From Zantedeschia hybrid cultivar (Eukaryota; Streptophyta; Magnoliopsida; Alismatales; Araceae): a DNA stretch of 64,000 nucleotides. The position numbers were made by a program, and so were the translations under genes. The notes beneath the pieces were generated by a model. It saw nothing but the letters and a program-made list of their open reading frames with translations, was not told the DNA's origin and ran no database searches. Shown here piece after piece: positions 33,801-44,340 of this stretch; the first letter of the stretch is position 1; the number at the start of each line of letters is the position of its first letter. The DNA is taken from the NCBI GenBank assembly GCA_030544215.1, contig JARZZO010000002.1, positions 75,523,150 to 75,587,149 on the forward strand, given 5' to 3'.

Positions 33801-36800
33801 GTATGCACTAAGGCTGAGAGAGATAGCCATCAATACCTTGTCGCATACTTCTTTCTCCAGTGGATGTGAGTGAAATTGGTCTACCTTTGTACTCATATAT
33901 ACGAAGATCAAGAATCGCTTGTCACACATCCGGTTAGACAAACTTGTGTATGTCTACTACAATATAAGACTGGTGATTAAACATTTACAAAATGATGCAA
34001 AGAATGGAGAGGGTGATTATGATCCCACTGATCTACTGCTGTCCACACATCATCATTTATTCAGATGGTTAGATGTATTCAGAAACAACCACATGTCCCA
34101 CCTCCTATCCAGATTGAGTTAGATTTTGGTGGGGAGCATGCGTGATATTTTCTTTCTTCTGATGACTTAAATGATGATGATTGAGTTCTTTCATCACTCA
34201 TATACTACATATGTCATGTATATTATTATCTTTGAGAAATTTACGAATTTTCAGCGTTGATGCTTGAAAATTTATAGTTGATCATTCTATGAGATTTGAT
34301 GTGCCATTTTTTTTTACAAAATGATGTTTCTTGTATTAAATTTCTCTTAATTAGTATGCCAATGTATCATTTTTACATAGTTAAATACATGAAATTGATG
34401 TTTTCCTCTTAAATGTGACTCATAATCATTTACCGTAATAAGAAACATCAACTAGAATTTATAAAAGTACATATTTATGCTAATAAATTATACATTTCTT
34501 AAAAAAAAAAACCTTGAATTGGCCTGAACCGGCCCGACTCGTGTGACTTGTGTGAGTCGGCCCGATCCGGGTCGGATGCGACTCGTATTTGGCCGGACCC
34601 GATCCGATCTGGATCTATGATACGACGAACCTTGGTTGAAAGTCACTTGTGGTTTTCACTTTCAACATGAAAGTTGTTGAGAGCGAGTGGTCATCACTAA
34701 CCAAAGTGAAATTGTTGGGAGGAAGTGGTCACAACTAACTTTGGGTAGTTATAAAGGTCAAAACTTTGCCTAATAACTTTATTTTTACTCCAGTCTAGGA
34801 AGCACTAATCTGGCTTTTGGTTAGAAGCTAAAAAACTAACCAAAAAATTACATGGCTACGAAGGTCCAATACCCCTCTCTTAAAGGGTGGAAGCCTAAAA
34901 GTGCTCCCAAATATAAGCTGTGCCAAACACAGTCTAAAACTCCAAATGGTGAGCTTTCCTAAAACACATCACTGTCCTAATTCTTTTATAGTATCCACTT
35001 CGTCGATGCCTCACACCTTAAAGCCAAACAATAATGTTTAAAACAGAAAGATTGTGTACAGAATTCTCCTAGGAATAAATCATTCGGAGAAGTAATATTG
35101 ACACAGAACAATCATTTTCCACTGTCAATGTATCTTCAATTTGCCCTTAAACATAAAGCTTGGACGCAAGCCATAAACGCATTTAAGTTTATAGCATAAA
35201 CTCATTTCTGGCATAACCTTGGTTTTCTGCCGCAAATGCATTTAGGTTTACCGTAAACTTGTTCAAGTTGGTTTACGTTGGAGATGCCTCTCATAAACTC
35301 ATTCAGGTTCAAGGGGGAGACCCCCGTAATAAACTAATTATGTTTACACAGAACAACCAAACATGAATTTATAAAAACTTCATTTGTGATAAACAGGTTT
35401 ATAATAAATGCATTTATGATAACTGTGTCCGCATTAAATTGCATCCAAACTGGGCCTTAAGCTAGAAGCACAAATTTCCCAAAACCCAAGATCAGTTTGT
35501 TTGCAGAATAGCTTAAACCAGAATAAGGAGGAAGGGATTTCTTAACCCAGAATAAGAGGTATTTTAGTTTGGTAAGTAGTTGGTATTCCACCCAGAATAA
35601 GTAGAATTGCATTGCGCTATTCCAAGTGATTTGGTAGGAATAAGTAGAATAAAGAAGAGAATAAAGAGTTCAAAATATTATATTGATAAATATATATTCA
35701 TAAATATTAATTAATATTAATAAATATTAATTAATATTGATAATATTAATAAATATTATTGTGATTAATACATACTAAACAATATTAATATAGATTATTA
35801 TGATTAATAAATATTAACTATTATTATTTTGATTAATAAATACTAGCAAACATTAATCATAGTTAATTATTAATATAAATTTTATTATGCTCCATTTAAA
35901 TAGTATTAAATATTAAAAATGTTAAGTAATAAATGTTAATTATTATTAACAATGTTAATAAATATTATTAATCACCACTAATTCATATTAATAATAAATA
36001 TTAATTCATAAATATTAATATTAATAAATATTAGTATGATTACTAAATATTATTTAATATTGTTTTGATTAACTAATATTAATTAACATTAATCATAATT
36101 AATTATTAAGATAAATTTATTATGCTCCATTTATTGATAAGAAATTTGAATAACAATTAACGTTAATCATAGTTTATTATTAATTTAAATAGTAATATAC
36201 TAATTACTAAATATTATTTAATATTTAAATATCAATAAATGTTAAGTAATAGATGTTAACTATTATTAATAATATTAATAAAATATTATATTGATTAATA
36301 TATATTCATAAATATTAATTAATATTAATAAATGTTAATTAATATTGATAATATTAATAAATATTATTGTGATTAATACATACTAAACAATATTAATATA
36401 GATTATTATGATTAATAAATATTAACTATTATTATTTTGATTAATCAATACTAGCAAACATTAATCATAGTTAATTATTAATATAAATTTTATTATGCTC
36501 CATTTAAATAGTATTAAATATTAAAAATGTTAAGTAATAAATGTTAATTATTATTAACAATGTTAATAAATATTATTAATCACCACTAATTCATATTAAT
36601 AATAGATATTAATTCATAAATATTAATATTAATAAATATTAGTATGATTACTAAATATTATTTAATATTGTTTTGATTAACTAATATTAATTAACATTAA
36701 TCATAATTAATTATTAAGATAAATTTATTATGCTCCATTTATTGATAAGAAATTTGAATAACAATTAACGTTAATCATAGTTTATTATTAATTTAAATAG

Positions 36801-38827
36801 TAATATACTAATTACTAAATATTATTTAATATTTAAATATCAATAAATGTTAAGTAATAGATGTTAACTATTATTAATAATATTAATAAAATATTATATT
36901 GATTAATATATATTCATAAATATTAATTAATATTAATAAATGTTAATTAATATTGATAATATTAATAAATATTATTGTGATTAATACATACTAAACAATA
37001 TTAATATATATTATTATGATTAATAAATATTAACTATTATTATTTTGATTAATAAATACTAGCAAACATTAATCATAGTTAATTATTAATATAATTTTTA
37101 TTATGCTCCATTTAAATAGTATTAAATATTAAAAATGTTAAGTAATAAATGTTAATTATTATTAACAATGTTAATAAATATTATTAATCACCATTAATTC
37201 ATATTAATAACAAATATTAATTCATAAATATTAATATTAATAAATATTAGTATGATTACTAAACATTATTTAATATTGTTTTGATTAACTAATATTAATT
37301 AACATTAATCATAGTTAATTATTAAGAAAAATTTATTATGCTCCATTTATTGATAAGAAATTTGAATAACAATTAACGTTAATCATAGTTTATTATTAAT
37401 TTAAATAGTAATATACTAATTACTAAATATTATTTAATATTTAAATATCAATAAATGTTAAGTAATAGATGTTAACTATTATTAATAATATTAATAAAAT
37501 ATTATATTGATTAATATATATTCATAAATATTAATTAATATTAATAAATGTTAATTAATATTGATAATATTAATAAATATTATTGTGATTAATACATACT
37601 AAACAATATCAATATAGATTATTATGATTAATAAATATTAACTATTATTATTTTGATTAATAAATACTAGCAAACATTAATCATAGTTAATTATTAATAT
37701 AAATTTTATTATGCTCCATTTAAATAGTATTAAATATTAAAAATGTTAAGTAATAAATGTTAATTATTATTAAAAATATTAATAAATATTATTAATCACC
37801 ATTAATTCATATTAATAATAAATATTAATTCATAAATATTAATATTAATAAATATTAGTATGATTACTAAATATTATTTAATATTGTTTTGATTAACTAA
37901 TATTAATTAACATTAATCATAGTTAATTATTAAGATAAATTTATTATGCTCCATTTATTGATAAGAAATTTGAATAACAATTAACGTTAATCATAGTTTA
38001 TTATTAATTTAAATAGTAATATAATAATTACTAAATACTATTTAATATTATTTTGATTAACTAATATTAATTAACATTAATCATATTTAATTATTAAGAT
38101 AAAATTTTTATGCTCCATTTATTGATAAGAAATTCGAATAACAATTAACGTTAATCATAGTTTATTAAGAACGTGTAATTCTGCCCCTATTCCACTTAAA
38201 CCGGGTATAAAGTATTCCACCCTGGGTTAAGCAATGCCCTCCGCCAAACTGGGTTAAAGGGTTTAAGTGGAATAAGAGACCCTATTCGGGGCCTATTATG
38301 CAAACAAAGCAAGGAGAAGGAGAGAAAAAAGTGATGGAAAAAATGTTGGTTCTACAGCTTGAGTAGGGAAAGATGCGACATACCTCCCGCTGCGCCAGTG
38401 ATTCCTCAAAGACCTCAGCTTTCCGGAGACTCATGCTATCGGTGACGGCGGCGACGTAGTACCTCGGCGCAAACCTGTCCTTGTCGAGCGCCGCCAGGAG
38501 ATTGAGCATCTCTGCGGTGTGACCCCCTGCACACACAACTCCCAAATCAAAACCCTAATTCGTCAAAGACGTTCCCAGAGAAGAAACGCAAACACGATCA
38601 AATCATCCCCCTTCTCCCCAGGTGAATAGATGGCGAATTTCCGCACCGGAGCCGAGGATGATGAGCGTGCGGGCGCGGGGCGGGGCCTCCGCGGCGCGGA
38701 ACGGCCTGCCCGTGCGGTGCAGCACGAAGAACAACCGAGCAATCGAGATGACCACCACGACGAAGGCGGCGGAGAGGAGAAGCGGGAGGGGGATGCAGCA
38801 ACCACCGCCGCCGCCGTGGTCTTCCAT
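18019..38827 (-). CDS. ALG14: ALG14, UDP-GlcNAc transferase membrane subunit (5 exons)
   Basis: Spliced exons on -: 38827-38647, 38526-38384, 18861-18712, 18605-18546 and 18195-18019; 711 nt, 236 residues plus TAG. ALG14 anchors the catalytic ALG13 at the cytosolic face of the ER; together they add the second GlcNAc to dolichol-PP-GlcNAc in N-glycan assembly. An N-terminal membrane helix (about residues 12-37) precedes TLIILGSGGHTAEMLNLLAA (54-73), the hallmark glycine motif, which is split by intron 1. Later landmarks are YRSREVGQSYLTSIWTT, KIRPQV|VICNGPGTCIPLC, SIFYVESIARVKRLSLSG and the C-terminal HYVGCLM. All four introns have GT..AG ends; intron 1 is phase 1, and the others are phase 0. 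Length and C-terminus fit the family. Upstream frame is open but starts with GTG, so the ATG at 38827 is used. Intron 2 is 19,522 bp of nested transposons, yet no coding damage is visible. Confidence 0.93.
20421..20776. repeat. 186-bp tandem duplication
   Basis: GGATTTCTAATGGTACAG starts copies at 20421 and 20607. The second copy (to about 20776) repeats the first with substitutions and small indels, including CATACATCTTCCTTGC. Noncoding, inside ALG14 intron 2. Confidence 0.8.
21795..21884. repeat. 45-bp tandem duplication
   Basis: CAGTACAACAGCTT starts copies at 21795 and 21840. Both continue with GATTGTGAGAAGTTTGAAC and differ at three or so bases. Confidence 0.75.
22042..22126. repeat. 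Short 24-30 bp tandem repeat
   Basis: Three units start C(A/G)AGTAT(A/T)ATATC at 22042, 22066 and 22096, the last two sharing TGCTCTCAAAAA. The open frame through it is simply the repeat translated. Confidence 0.6.
23459..24671 (+). pseudogene. LINE D ORF1 remnant (DUF4283-like RNA-binding region)
   Basis: The segment LRLEGIPRLLMDDSLIQLLV and following residues matches the plant LINE ORF1 pattern VRLEGIPLHAW-SLI-LVAPFGE (family knowledge). A frame with many acidic and Lys residues follows at 24075-24671 (KKVAVKIGESFDEVEKDI). Stops and frame changes near 23806-24075 separate the two parts. Confidence 0.5.
24794..26520 (+). pseudogene. LINE D ORF2: endonuclease and partial reverse transcriptase
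   Basis: The endonuclease starts MKIISWNIRGIGGREKR; the usual QETK catalytic Glu is Lys here (CIQKTKLEK). AGDFNAILSQEER appears in another frame near 25175. The RT part at 25858-26424 shows LPGDKAPGLDGFPL, VLIPKWEGVDSLADFRPTN, SAFIRGRQIHGGFL and KLDFEKAYDRVNW (first catalytic Asp). After VMVNGVLTPYF (26510) the sequence skips directly to PVTYLRLPLSPG, so the FADD catalytic box is missing. Confidence 0.8.
29300..29540 (+). pseudogene. RTE-type LINE 3' remnant
   Basis: A frame reads PIKRRLFSYIEGCRRSGRTK followed by KTWMDVKRLDLRELRNSRLD, close to the GRPKKTW...DL-L ending of RTE-clade ORF2 proteins (family knowledge). Stops on both sides. Confidence 0.45.
30349..34634 (+). mobile_element. Decayed autonomous hAT transposon
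   Basis: 4286 bp. Ends are CATGGTTCGTTGTATCG (30349) and, inverted, CAAGGTTCGTCGTATCA (34634). A perfect 8-bp duplication GTTGAAAG flanks it (30341-30348 and 34635-34642). Both subterminal regions (30355-30580 and 34510-34620) are GC-rich with many copies of CGACTCG, CGGATC and GGCCCGA in an otherwise AT-rich element, as expected for transposase-binding subterminal repeats (inference). Encodes a broken transposase. Confidence 0.88.
31640..34130 (+). pseudogene. hAT transposase (BED finger, DUF659, dimerisation domain), broken
   Basis: BED-type finger near 31690-31810: GDIGWHHRTMIDG, FKCNYCQFIGQGGGVSRLKK. An acidic spacer follows (31970-32030). Then FNATNNPYYSSMIYEAQA (32420-32470), and a DUF659 core with KKYGVTLMCDGLSGITKSTL and VVTNNDSAYKKA, continuing FWTPCAAHCVDLMLKEIE (32855). 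The C-terminal hAT dimerisation segment near 33775-34000 reads LNFGKYALRLREIAINTLSH and IRLDKLVYVYYNIRLVIKHL. In-frame stops (for example TGA at about 32402 and TAA at 32821) and introns or shifts break it. Confidence 0.85.
35496..38308. mobile_element. TIR-bounded element filled with satellite DNA
   Basis: The left end TTTGTTTGCAGAATAGC (35496) and, inverted, the right end TTTGTTTGCATAATAGGC (38308) match. The arms outside the satellite (35496-35690 and 38166-38308) share inverted words such as TTAACCCAG and GGAATA, so it looks like an old MITE whose middle expanded. No clear target duplication was found, which leaves the class open. Confidence 0.55.
35693..38165. repeat. 608-bp AT-rich tandem satellite, about four copies
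   Basis: TATATTCATAAAT recurs at 35693, 36301, 36909 and 37517, exactly 608 bp apart, and the intervening sequence repeats with few changes. Each unit itself holds TTTATTATGCTCCATTTA twice, so it grew from an older internal duplication. The last copy carries an additional partial duplication ending at 38165 (ATTAACGTTAATCATAGT occurs near 37980 and again near 38147). Nearly all A and T. Confidence 0.9.
38384..38827 (-). other. ALG14: ALG14 exons 1 and 2 with 120-bp intron 1
   Basis: Exon 1 (38827-38647) encodes MEDHGGGGG... to ILGS plus one base. The donor is GTGCGG at 38646. Intron 1 (38646-38527) ends TGTGCAG. Exon 2 (38526-38384) resumes GGHTAEMLNLL and ends ESLAQRE at donor GTATGT (38383). 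Exon 1 is extremely GC-rich. Confidence 0.93.
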
Positions 38828-39049
38828 TGCTGCTGCGATCGGCGGAAGCGCGGATACCACACGGATTCGCGATTGCGGAGCAGAAGCTTTCGCAGAATCG
38901 AAATCCTTGCGGAATCCGGCGGTTGTTCGCGACTGCAGCGCCTCGCGGCCGTTGTTGGCGCGGCGGTCGTGCCCCTCCTAGTTAATTTTGCGCCGGACAT
39001 AAAAGCGGCAAATACGAACCAATATCTCTACACATACACTAGCTCTTAA

Positions 39050-40227
39050 GTAAGCACATTAGAACAAAAACAATTAATCTATATTATAATATTAAAGGAT
39101 AATTTTTATTTTTTTATCAAAATTAAAATTAAGACACATGGAAACGATATTGGATTTGTCAATACCGTCCTAGAACTTGCAAAAGGTTATGAAGGCATAA
39201 AATAAATAATACATGCATGAAGGGTACCGATGCTAATTTTTCTGTTAGCAAAGGATACATATTGTATATAATCTTTGCATATGGGAAAGCAACAAAAGTT
39301 ATTTTTTTCTCTGTATCCACCTGGCCGATAAAGGCACCTTTATCTTATAAAACTAATTCACATGGGTAGAACAAACTTAGATTAAAAATTACATTTTAAT
39401 ATTGCCTTGGATTTGCTAATGATTTTTTATGATCCTGATCAACATTTGACGGTTCAAAGTTAAAATCCAATAAACAGTTTTGGAACATAAAACTACTCAT
39501 ATATGTTGCGATTATATTCTAGTAGTCAAATTGTATTACATTATACACATCTCCACAAGTAAAACTATATATATGCAAAGGTCAAGCAAATTAAATCTAA
39601 TCTAAAATGACATACTTGAATCTCACTAATCAAACTTTTCTATTACTTATTAGGGTCATGACTTAACAAACCCAATATTTCATTCAGCATCCCTTAGACA
39701 AAAAGTAAGAAAAAATTAAAAAAAAATAACTGTACCTAAACCAAAGGGTAATTGGCTACAGTTGGATGATGGTGCTGTTGTGGGCTCTTGATGCTGAAGG
39801 GGCCATCTTTTAATTTTCACACTAATGAAGAAATGATTTAAGTCCTTTGGTGTTCATACCAAATCATATGGAACAGAATTATTCATAGTTTTTTTTACAT
39901 ACTCTTAGTAGAGATTTTTCACGAGATTTGAGACAATTGCTGCTTTCCTTCTAATTGAAAAAGTAAAATTGTGGGTTTTCTAGAATATCCTATTGCTCTT
40001 ATGAATGCTCTTGCATGCCATGCATACTAGCGTAGACTGATGATAATATGTAGTCCCCACTTGAATGTGTCTATGACATAGGCCAAGTCTACAAAGGTAA
40101 TTCCACCATTAAGGAGTTACACAATTAAGGAAATAATTCCCTGCGCTACTTTATTCTCCTCAACCAAGCTTTGGTAGAATTTGCCGAAGGTAATTGTTTC
40201 TATATGTAAATTCAAAACTACCTACCA
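39050..40227. other. Upstream of ALG14; no gene seen
   Basis: AT-rich intergenic DNA with stops in all frames. The ALG14 promoter should lie just right of 38827, but I see no convincing TATA box there. Confidence 0.4.
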
Positions 40228-40519
40228 CTTTTTTTTTGGTCAAGTGGAGCAGTGGCTAGGTTTTTACATGTATATACAGAGGACCCACGTTCGAATCTGG
40301 ACAATGTCCGATTTTTCCACTTAAGTAGGCGAGAGTTTCGCACAAGGTCAATGGTTCAGCAGAGTTTGCCTCCAGAGAAATAATCTCACAGACAAGGTGA
40401 CAAATAATCCTATGACACATTTAAACTGATGGCATAGAGAATTTTTAAGTTTTAGACATACTTGAAGACCTCCAAAGGAATGCAAAGGGTGGGCACGGCT
40501 ACGCTACAGAGTATGGCCC
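40228..40519. mobile_element. SINE-like retroposed insertion
   Basis: A 292-bp segment flanked by a perfect 13-bp direct repeat AAACTACCTACCA (40215-40227 and 40520-40532). It has a T-run at its left end (an A tail on -) and a tRNA-like stretch containing GTTCGAATC (B-box) near 40291. Family not identified; orientation uncertain. Confidence 0.5.
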
Positions 40520-40838
40520 AAACTACCTACCAGTTAAGCACCCACCTTGCATAGAAAATTATGCCAACAAATAAATGCATGCTTCTTTTCAGAGTGACAT
40601 TTGTCCTAGTTCTCTTTATCAAGAGATACTAGCATATATGCCATACTTTTTGCAACTTCTTTTGGCATTTAATGAGTTTTTTTTCTTTTTTAAAACTGCA
40701 TTTAGTGAGTTATCATTAGCCACATATCTTTTGTGAATGACCAAAGAAAGTGACAAATAAGAGTGACATAATAGTAATCTACCTCTTTATTTGTCTCCTT
40801 TAACGCTACTGTGTGTCCTCCAAAAGACCAGATGCAAG

Positions 40839-41130
40839 TATTCAGTAGTATAGATATGGCATAATCGAGTTCGCATAGTATGAGAAGAGGCTGAACAACT
40901 ACATGCACTTACTTACCTTATGTGTCTCCCCATTCTTTTGAATTTTACCCTCGCATGGCAACAAACCATGTAAGCGCCAAAACTTATTCAGTAGTATAGA
41001 TATGACATAATCGAGTTCGCATAGTATGAGAAGAGGCTGAACAACTACATGCACTTTTTTACCATATGTGGCTCCCATTCTTTTGAATTTTACCCTCACA
41101 TGGCAACAAACCATGTAAGTGCCAAAACTT
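40839..41130. repeat. 146-bp tandem duplication
   Basis: TATTCAGTAGTATAGATATG starts copies at 40839 and 40985. Both run through CATGCACTT and TTGAATTTTACCCTC to GCCAAAACTT with few differences. Confidence 0.85.
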
Positions 41131-41293
41131 TAGTCAGTTTCCTTAAGTAGGAATCACTTATCATGTGGGCATGATCTTGGGGCATTACGAGATTCTTCTT
41201 TTCTTGGCAATTATTCTAAACAATAGTACCATTAGCATCCTACACACAGGTATATATCCTGACTGCAAATCTAATGTTTACTACTTTCCAATA

Positions 41294-41296
<3 letters not shown>

Positions 41297-41325
<29 letters not shown>
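41297..41325. repeat. (TA)n microsatellite
   Basis: About 14 TA units. Confidence 0.9.
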
Positions 41326-41588
41326 CAACTCCTCTAACCTCTTGAATCCAAATATCATCTTGCCTTTACGAACCATTTATCTCCATGGTAGACTGCCATG
41401 CTACATTTCAAGAATTGATCAAGGTATAGTCCATTAAACTACCATCGCACCCCTTGTCCCGCAAAAGTAAAAAACACCATCGACCATCAAACGAATAGAT
41501 CAAAGGATAAGTGGAATTGACCAAAAGATAAGATAAGCAAGTCATAGAAAGCATGTATCCCACCTTAGCAATCCTTACAGTAGGAATA

Positions 41589-41761
41589 GAGATCCTCTAC
41601 GTCCAAGTTTGGACTGAACTTAGTCAGTAAAGAGAAGAGAATGTTTCAAAAAAAACCCTCATGTGGTGCTTTTTCAATCTCGAGGAGGGGTTTTTATGAA
41701 AGACTCTCTCCTTTCCTTTCTGTATTGACTGAGTTCAGTCCAAGTCTGTATTGAGAGGAAC
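41589..41761. mobile_element. Hairpin MITE
   Basis: The left arm CTCTACGTCCAAGTTTGGAC, TGAACTTAGTCAGTA pairs with the right arm TATTGACTGAGTTCAGTCC, AAG. Outer ends are GATCCTCTAC and, inverted, GGTTCCTCTC. About 173 bp, noncoding. Confidence 0.6.
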
Positions 41762-42070
41762 CACACTTGAACCGGATAGGACAACTCATAACACGATTCG
41801 AATTGGGCAGGACGTTGGACGACCAAATGAATCGGCCAAAAAAAACCCATAACATGTTTCTTATATATGTTATGGATTATAGATTATAGACATATATGTA
41901 TGATGGATGCTATTGTATTGTATTGTTTAACATTTTTTTTATATTTATTCTATAGTTTCATCACTTGATCAGGCAAATCGGGAAAAAAGGTCCCGCCTAA
42001 TGTGGAACTTTTACCATTTGTGGCGGAAGCTTTGCCGATTTTTTGGCAGCTCAAGCATTCTCTCCAACCA

Positions 42071-42283
42071 ATAGTGGACACAACTTATGGTCAGTGGGGT
42101 CCCTTGATCTACTGGATTTTACAAAATTTATAAAAGTTCATTAATTTTGGTCTATTAAAATGACTAGTTTACAGATCATAGTCCATTATAGTGACCCCAT
42201 TGATCCGTTCATTTCGATTCAATTGAGCCCCATTAGCCCATTATCTGAGCCCCATTGAATTTTTTTTTTAACATCCGCCACTA
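42071..42283. mobile_element. MITE of the AGTGGCGGA family, copy 1
   Basis: Begins ATAGTGGACACA and ends CATCCGCCACTAT. The interior GTCAGTGGGGTC and GAGCCCCATTG motifs are shared with the copies at 45386-45605 and 63438 onward. Confidence 0.55.
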
Positions 42284-43526
42284 TCTCTAAGGATGGCTGG
42301 CTTAGGGTGTCTCCACCAAGGAACAACCCGTTGATTAGTTTTTCTTCTTTCCTCACTCCGTTTCCTTCCTTTCTTCTTTCTTTCCCTCTTCTTTCGTGTT
42401 GTCTCTGTTACTATTCGCCCCCATCACACTTCTCTTGTCTCTACCATACTGCCTCCCTCTTTTGCCAGGTAGCTCCGCACTTTGTACTCGCAGCCTTCCC
42501 TCTTCACTGTCCAAGCACCATTGATTTCGCCCCTCCCCCCATTAGGTTTACCACCTTACGCTCTCTGTCGCTCTTCCCTCTCCTTGATCTCTATTTTGCT
42601 GGAAGCACCCAAGTTAGATGGCGTCTATGTCTCCAGACATTTTGCTCCTGACCCTCCCCCGCTCCATCTTTTGCTTTGGTGATGCTGCCTTTAGGTTCTC
42701 CTGTACTATCTCGATATTTTCCTTCTCCTTAGTTTCTCCTCCTTTTACGTCATGCCTGGGTTTGCTTGATCCATAGTTGGATGCTCGTTCCAGTCAAGGA
42801 TATTAAGTTCGCTAGGTTTTGATTGTGCATCTTCTTTGTCCATGGTGGTTCTAGGTTCTATGGATTATGATAAATCTACTTAGGGTTTCTAGCTCCTCAC
42901 TAGAAGCTCGTAGATCGGAGTTCATCCCACACCCAGTCATTGGCATACTCATCCAAGTTTACCTCTCCATCAATCGATGCTTCTCGAATGGAACATGTCT
43001 TTACTGGTCGGTGGCGATCTTCCTTCATCTGTCCTGACACAGAGTGGGAGGTGATTTGCAGAACCTTCAATGGCATTTGTGTAATTCAAGTGGAAGTTAC
43101 ATGTGTGTGTTCTTTTTTGTAAAGGGTATGACCAGCATGAGTTGCCTATTTTTATAACTGTAATAACTTACTCTCTTCTTGTGTACGTTTCTCTCAAGTA
43201 CTGGAATGACAATCTTAATTTAATTAAAAATATAGGTATAGTTTGATCACTTGATTCAAAAAAATCATTAAAGACAGTTATTGTAAAATAAAATAGGCAA
43301 ATTCCATTCTAAGAGTCTAATATATCTAAGTGAATTATTCAATCCACTATAGCCCAATGGCTCACCTATGGTCCAGTAGTTTAATGACCTCATGGCTCAA
43401 TTATGATCCAATAGTCCCATAGTCTAATCGTAGTCCAATGGTCTAATGGCTCTATTAGTGCAAAAGTAGTTCAATGACTCATCTACAACTCCATCAAATC
43501 AAGACAAAAATGAAATATGTGATATG
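42284..43526. other. No gene supported; CT-rich then AT-rich DNA
   Basis: 42330-42700 is pyrimidine-rich (TTTCTTCTTTCTTTCCCTC) and gives a 114-codon open frame of low complexity that I do not accept as a gene. The remainder has no recognised feature. Confidence 0.4.
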
Positions 43527-43880
43527 TTGGACTCTTCTTTATCTTCTTTTAAGAATCAATGATATATCATATCATTTCTATCTAAGTTAAAAGTTAAACA
43601 TGTCCATGTGTCCTTTTATTTGGACTCTTCCTTCACTTCTTATCTTATTTTCATCCAAGTCAAAAGTTAAATATGCCCGTATGTCCTTCTCTTTAGACTC
43701 TTCCTTCAATTCTTTTAAAAACTAATGACATGTCACATCTCTTTGTTATTCAAACTCAAAAATTAAACATGGCCATATGTCCTTCTTTTTGGACACTTTC
43801 TTCATTATTTTTAAGAATAAATGATATGTCTCATCCAAAATCACATCAATTTATTCTTATCCATTGATGGTTAAGACAAT
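43527..43880. repeat. Degenerate tandem repeat, about four units of 75-95 bp
   Basis: GGACTCTTCCTTCA-like starts occur at 43527, 43621, 43697 and 43792. Each is followed by a TAATGATATGTC-like stretch, an AAGTTAAACATG-like stretch and TATGTCCTTC. Confidence 0.6.
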
Positions 43881-44174
43881 ATTTCTTGATTCAAACTTAC
43901 GATATCACATCATCAAGTTACTATGTCATCCATTCACTTATAAATATAACATCCCATCCCACTCATTTCTCTAGGCTAGAAAAAATGTAAGGAGACTACG
44001 ATTTTGCATGATCTAGAAATGCAAGAGAAAAAGAAATCTTAGCAAAAGTCATAGAATCTAAGTTCTAATTACATCCAAATGTTAGTAAAACATAAGATAG
44101 TCGGTGAAAGTTAGCGACATAATCTTCTTCCTCTCTCTTGATTATTTTTTAATTTTTTTAACTATTTATAAATA

Positions 44175-44340
44175 GATCTTATCACCAGTTGGTAATATTA
44201 ATTTTGTTAGCAAATTAGTGCCTCATATAGAAGGGATCTTATCACAAATTGATAAAGTTCATTTTGTCAGTAAGTTGGTGCCTTTATAAAGGGATCTTAT
44301 TATTAGTTGGTAAGATTCATTTTGTTAGAAAGTTAGCTAG
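44175..44340. repeat. Three degenerate 55-60 bp tandem units
   Basis: GATCTTATCA or GATCTTATTA starts units near 44177, 44236 and 44291, each continuing to TTCATTTTGT(T/C)AG. Confidence 0.55.

Larger units (their letters stand above)
30319..34936. mobile_element. MITE split by an hAT transposon
   Basis: The left end AGGCATGTTTGGCAGAACTT (30318-) and the right end, inverted (GACTGTGTTTGGCACAGCTT, near 34934), are matching termini once the hAT element at 30349-34634 is removed. The interior resembles the foldback elements at 49493-50095 (shared CACTTTT.GCTTTC and GGAAGC motifs), so they are one family. Confidence 0.6.
18862..38383 (-). other. ALG14: ALG14 intron 2 (19.5 kb)
   Basis: Opens GTATGTCGC and closes TTTTTTGGCAG on -. 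Nearly everything I recognise in it is mobile or repetitive DNA on both strands, described in separate entries. The stretches 18862-20420, 20777-21794, 29541-30318 and 34937-35495 hold no gene or element that I can name. Confidence 0.9.

Noticed and set aside
35693..38165. Replication origin or matrix attachment region
   Set aside because: AT-richness alone would fit, but the exact 608-bp tandem structure explains the sequence better; no specific evidence for either function.
38563..39049. Alternative frames on both strands over ALG14 exon 1
   Set aside because: Shadows of the GC-rich exon; only the frame that splices into GGHTAEM makes a known protein.
40291..40300. tRNA gene
   Set aside because: Only a B-box-like word is present; no cloverleaf with acceptor and anticodon stems could be drawn. 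Same for 55780 and 59660.
42307..42682. 114-codon frame at 42307-42651
   Set aside because: Pyrimidine-rich low-complexity DNA; no domain, no splice partners that I could find.
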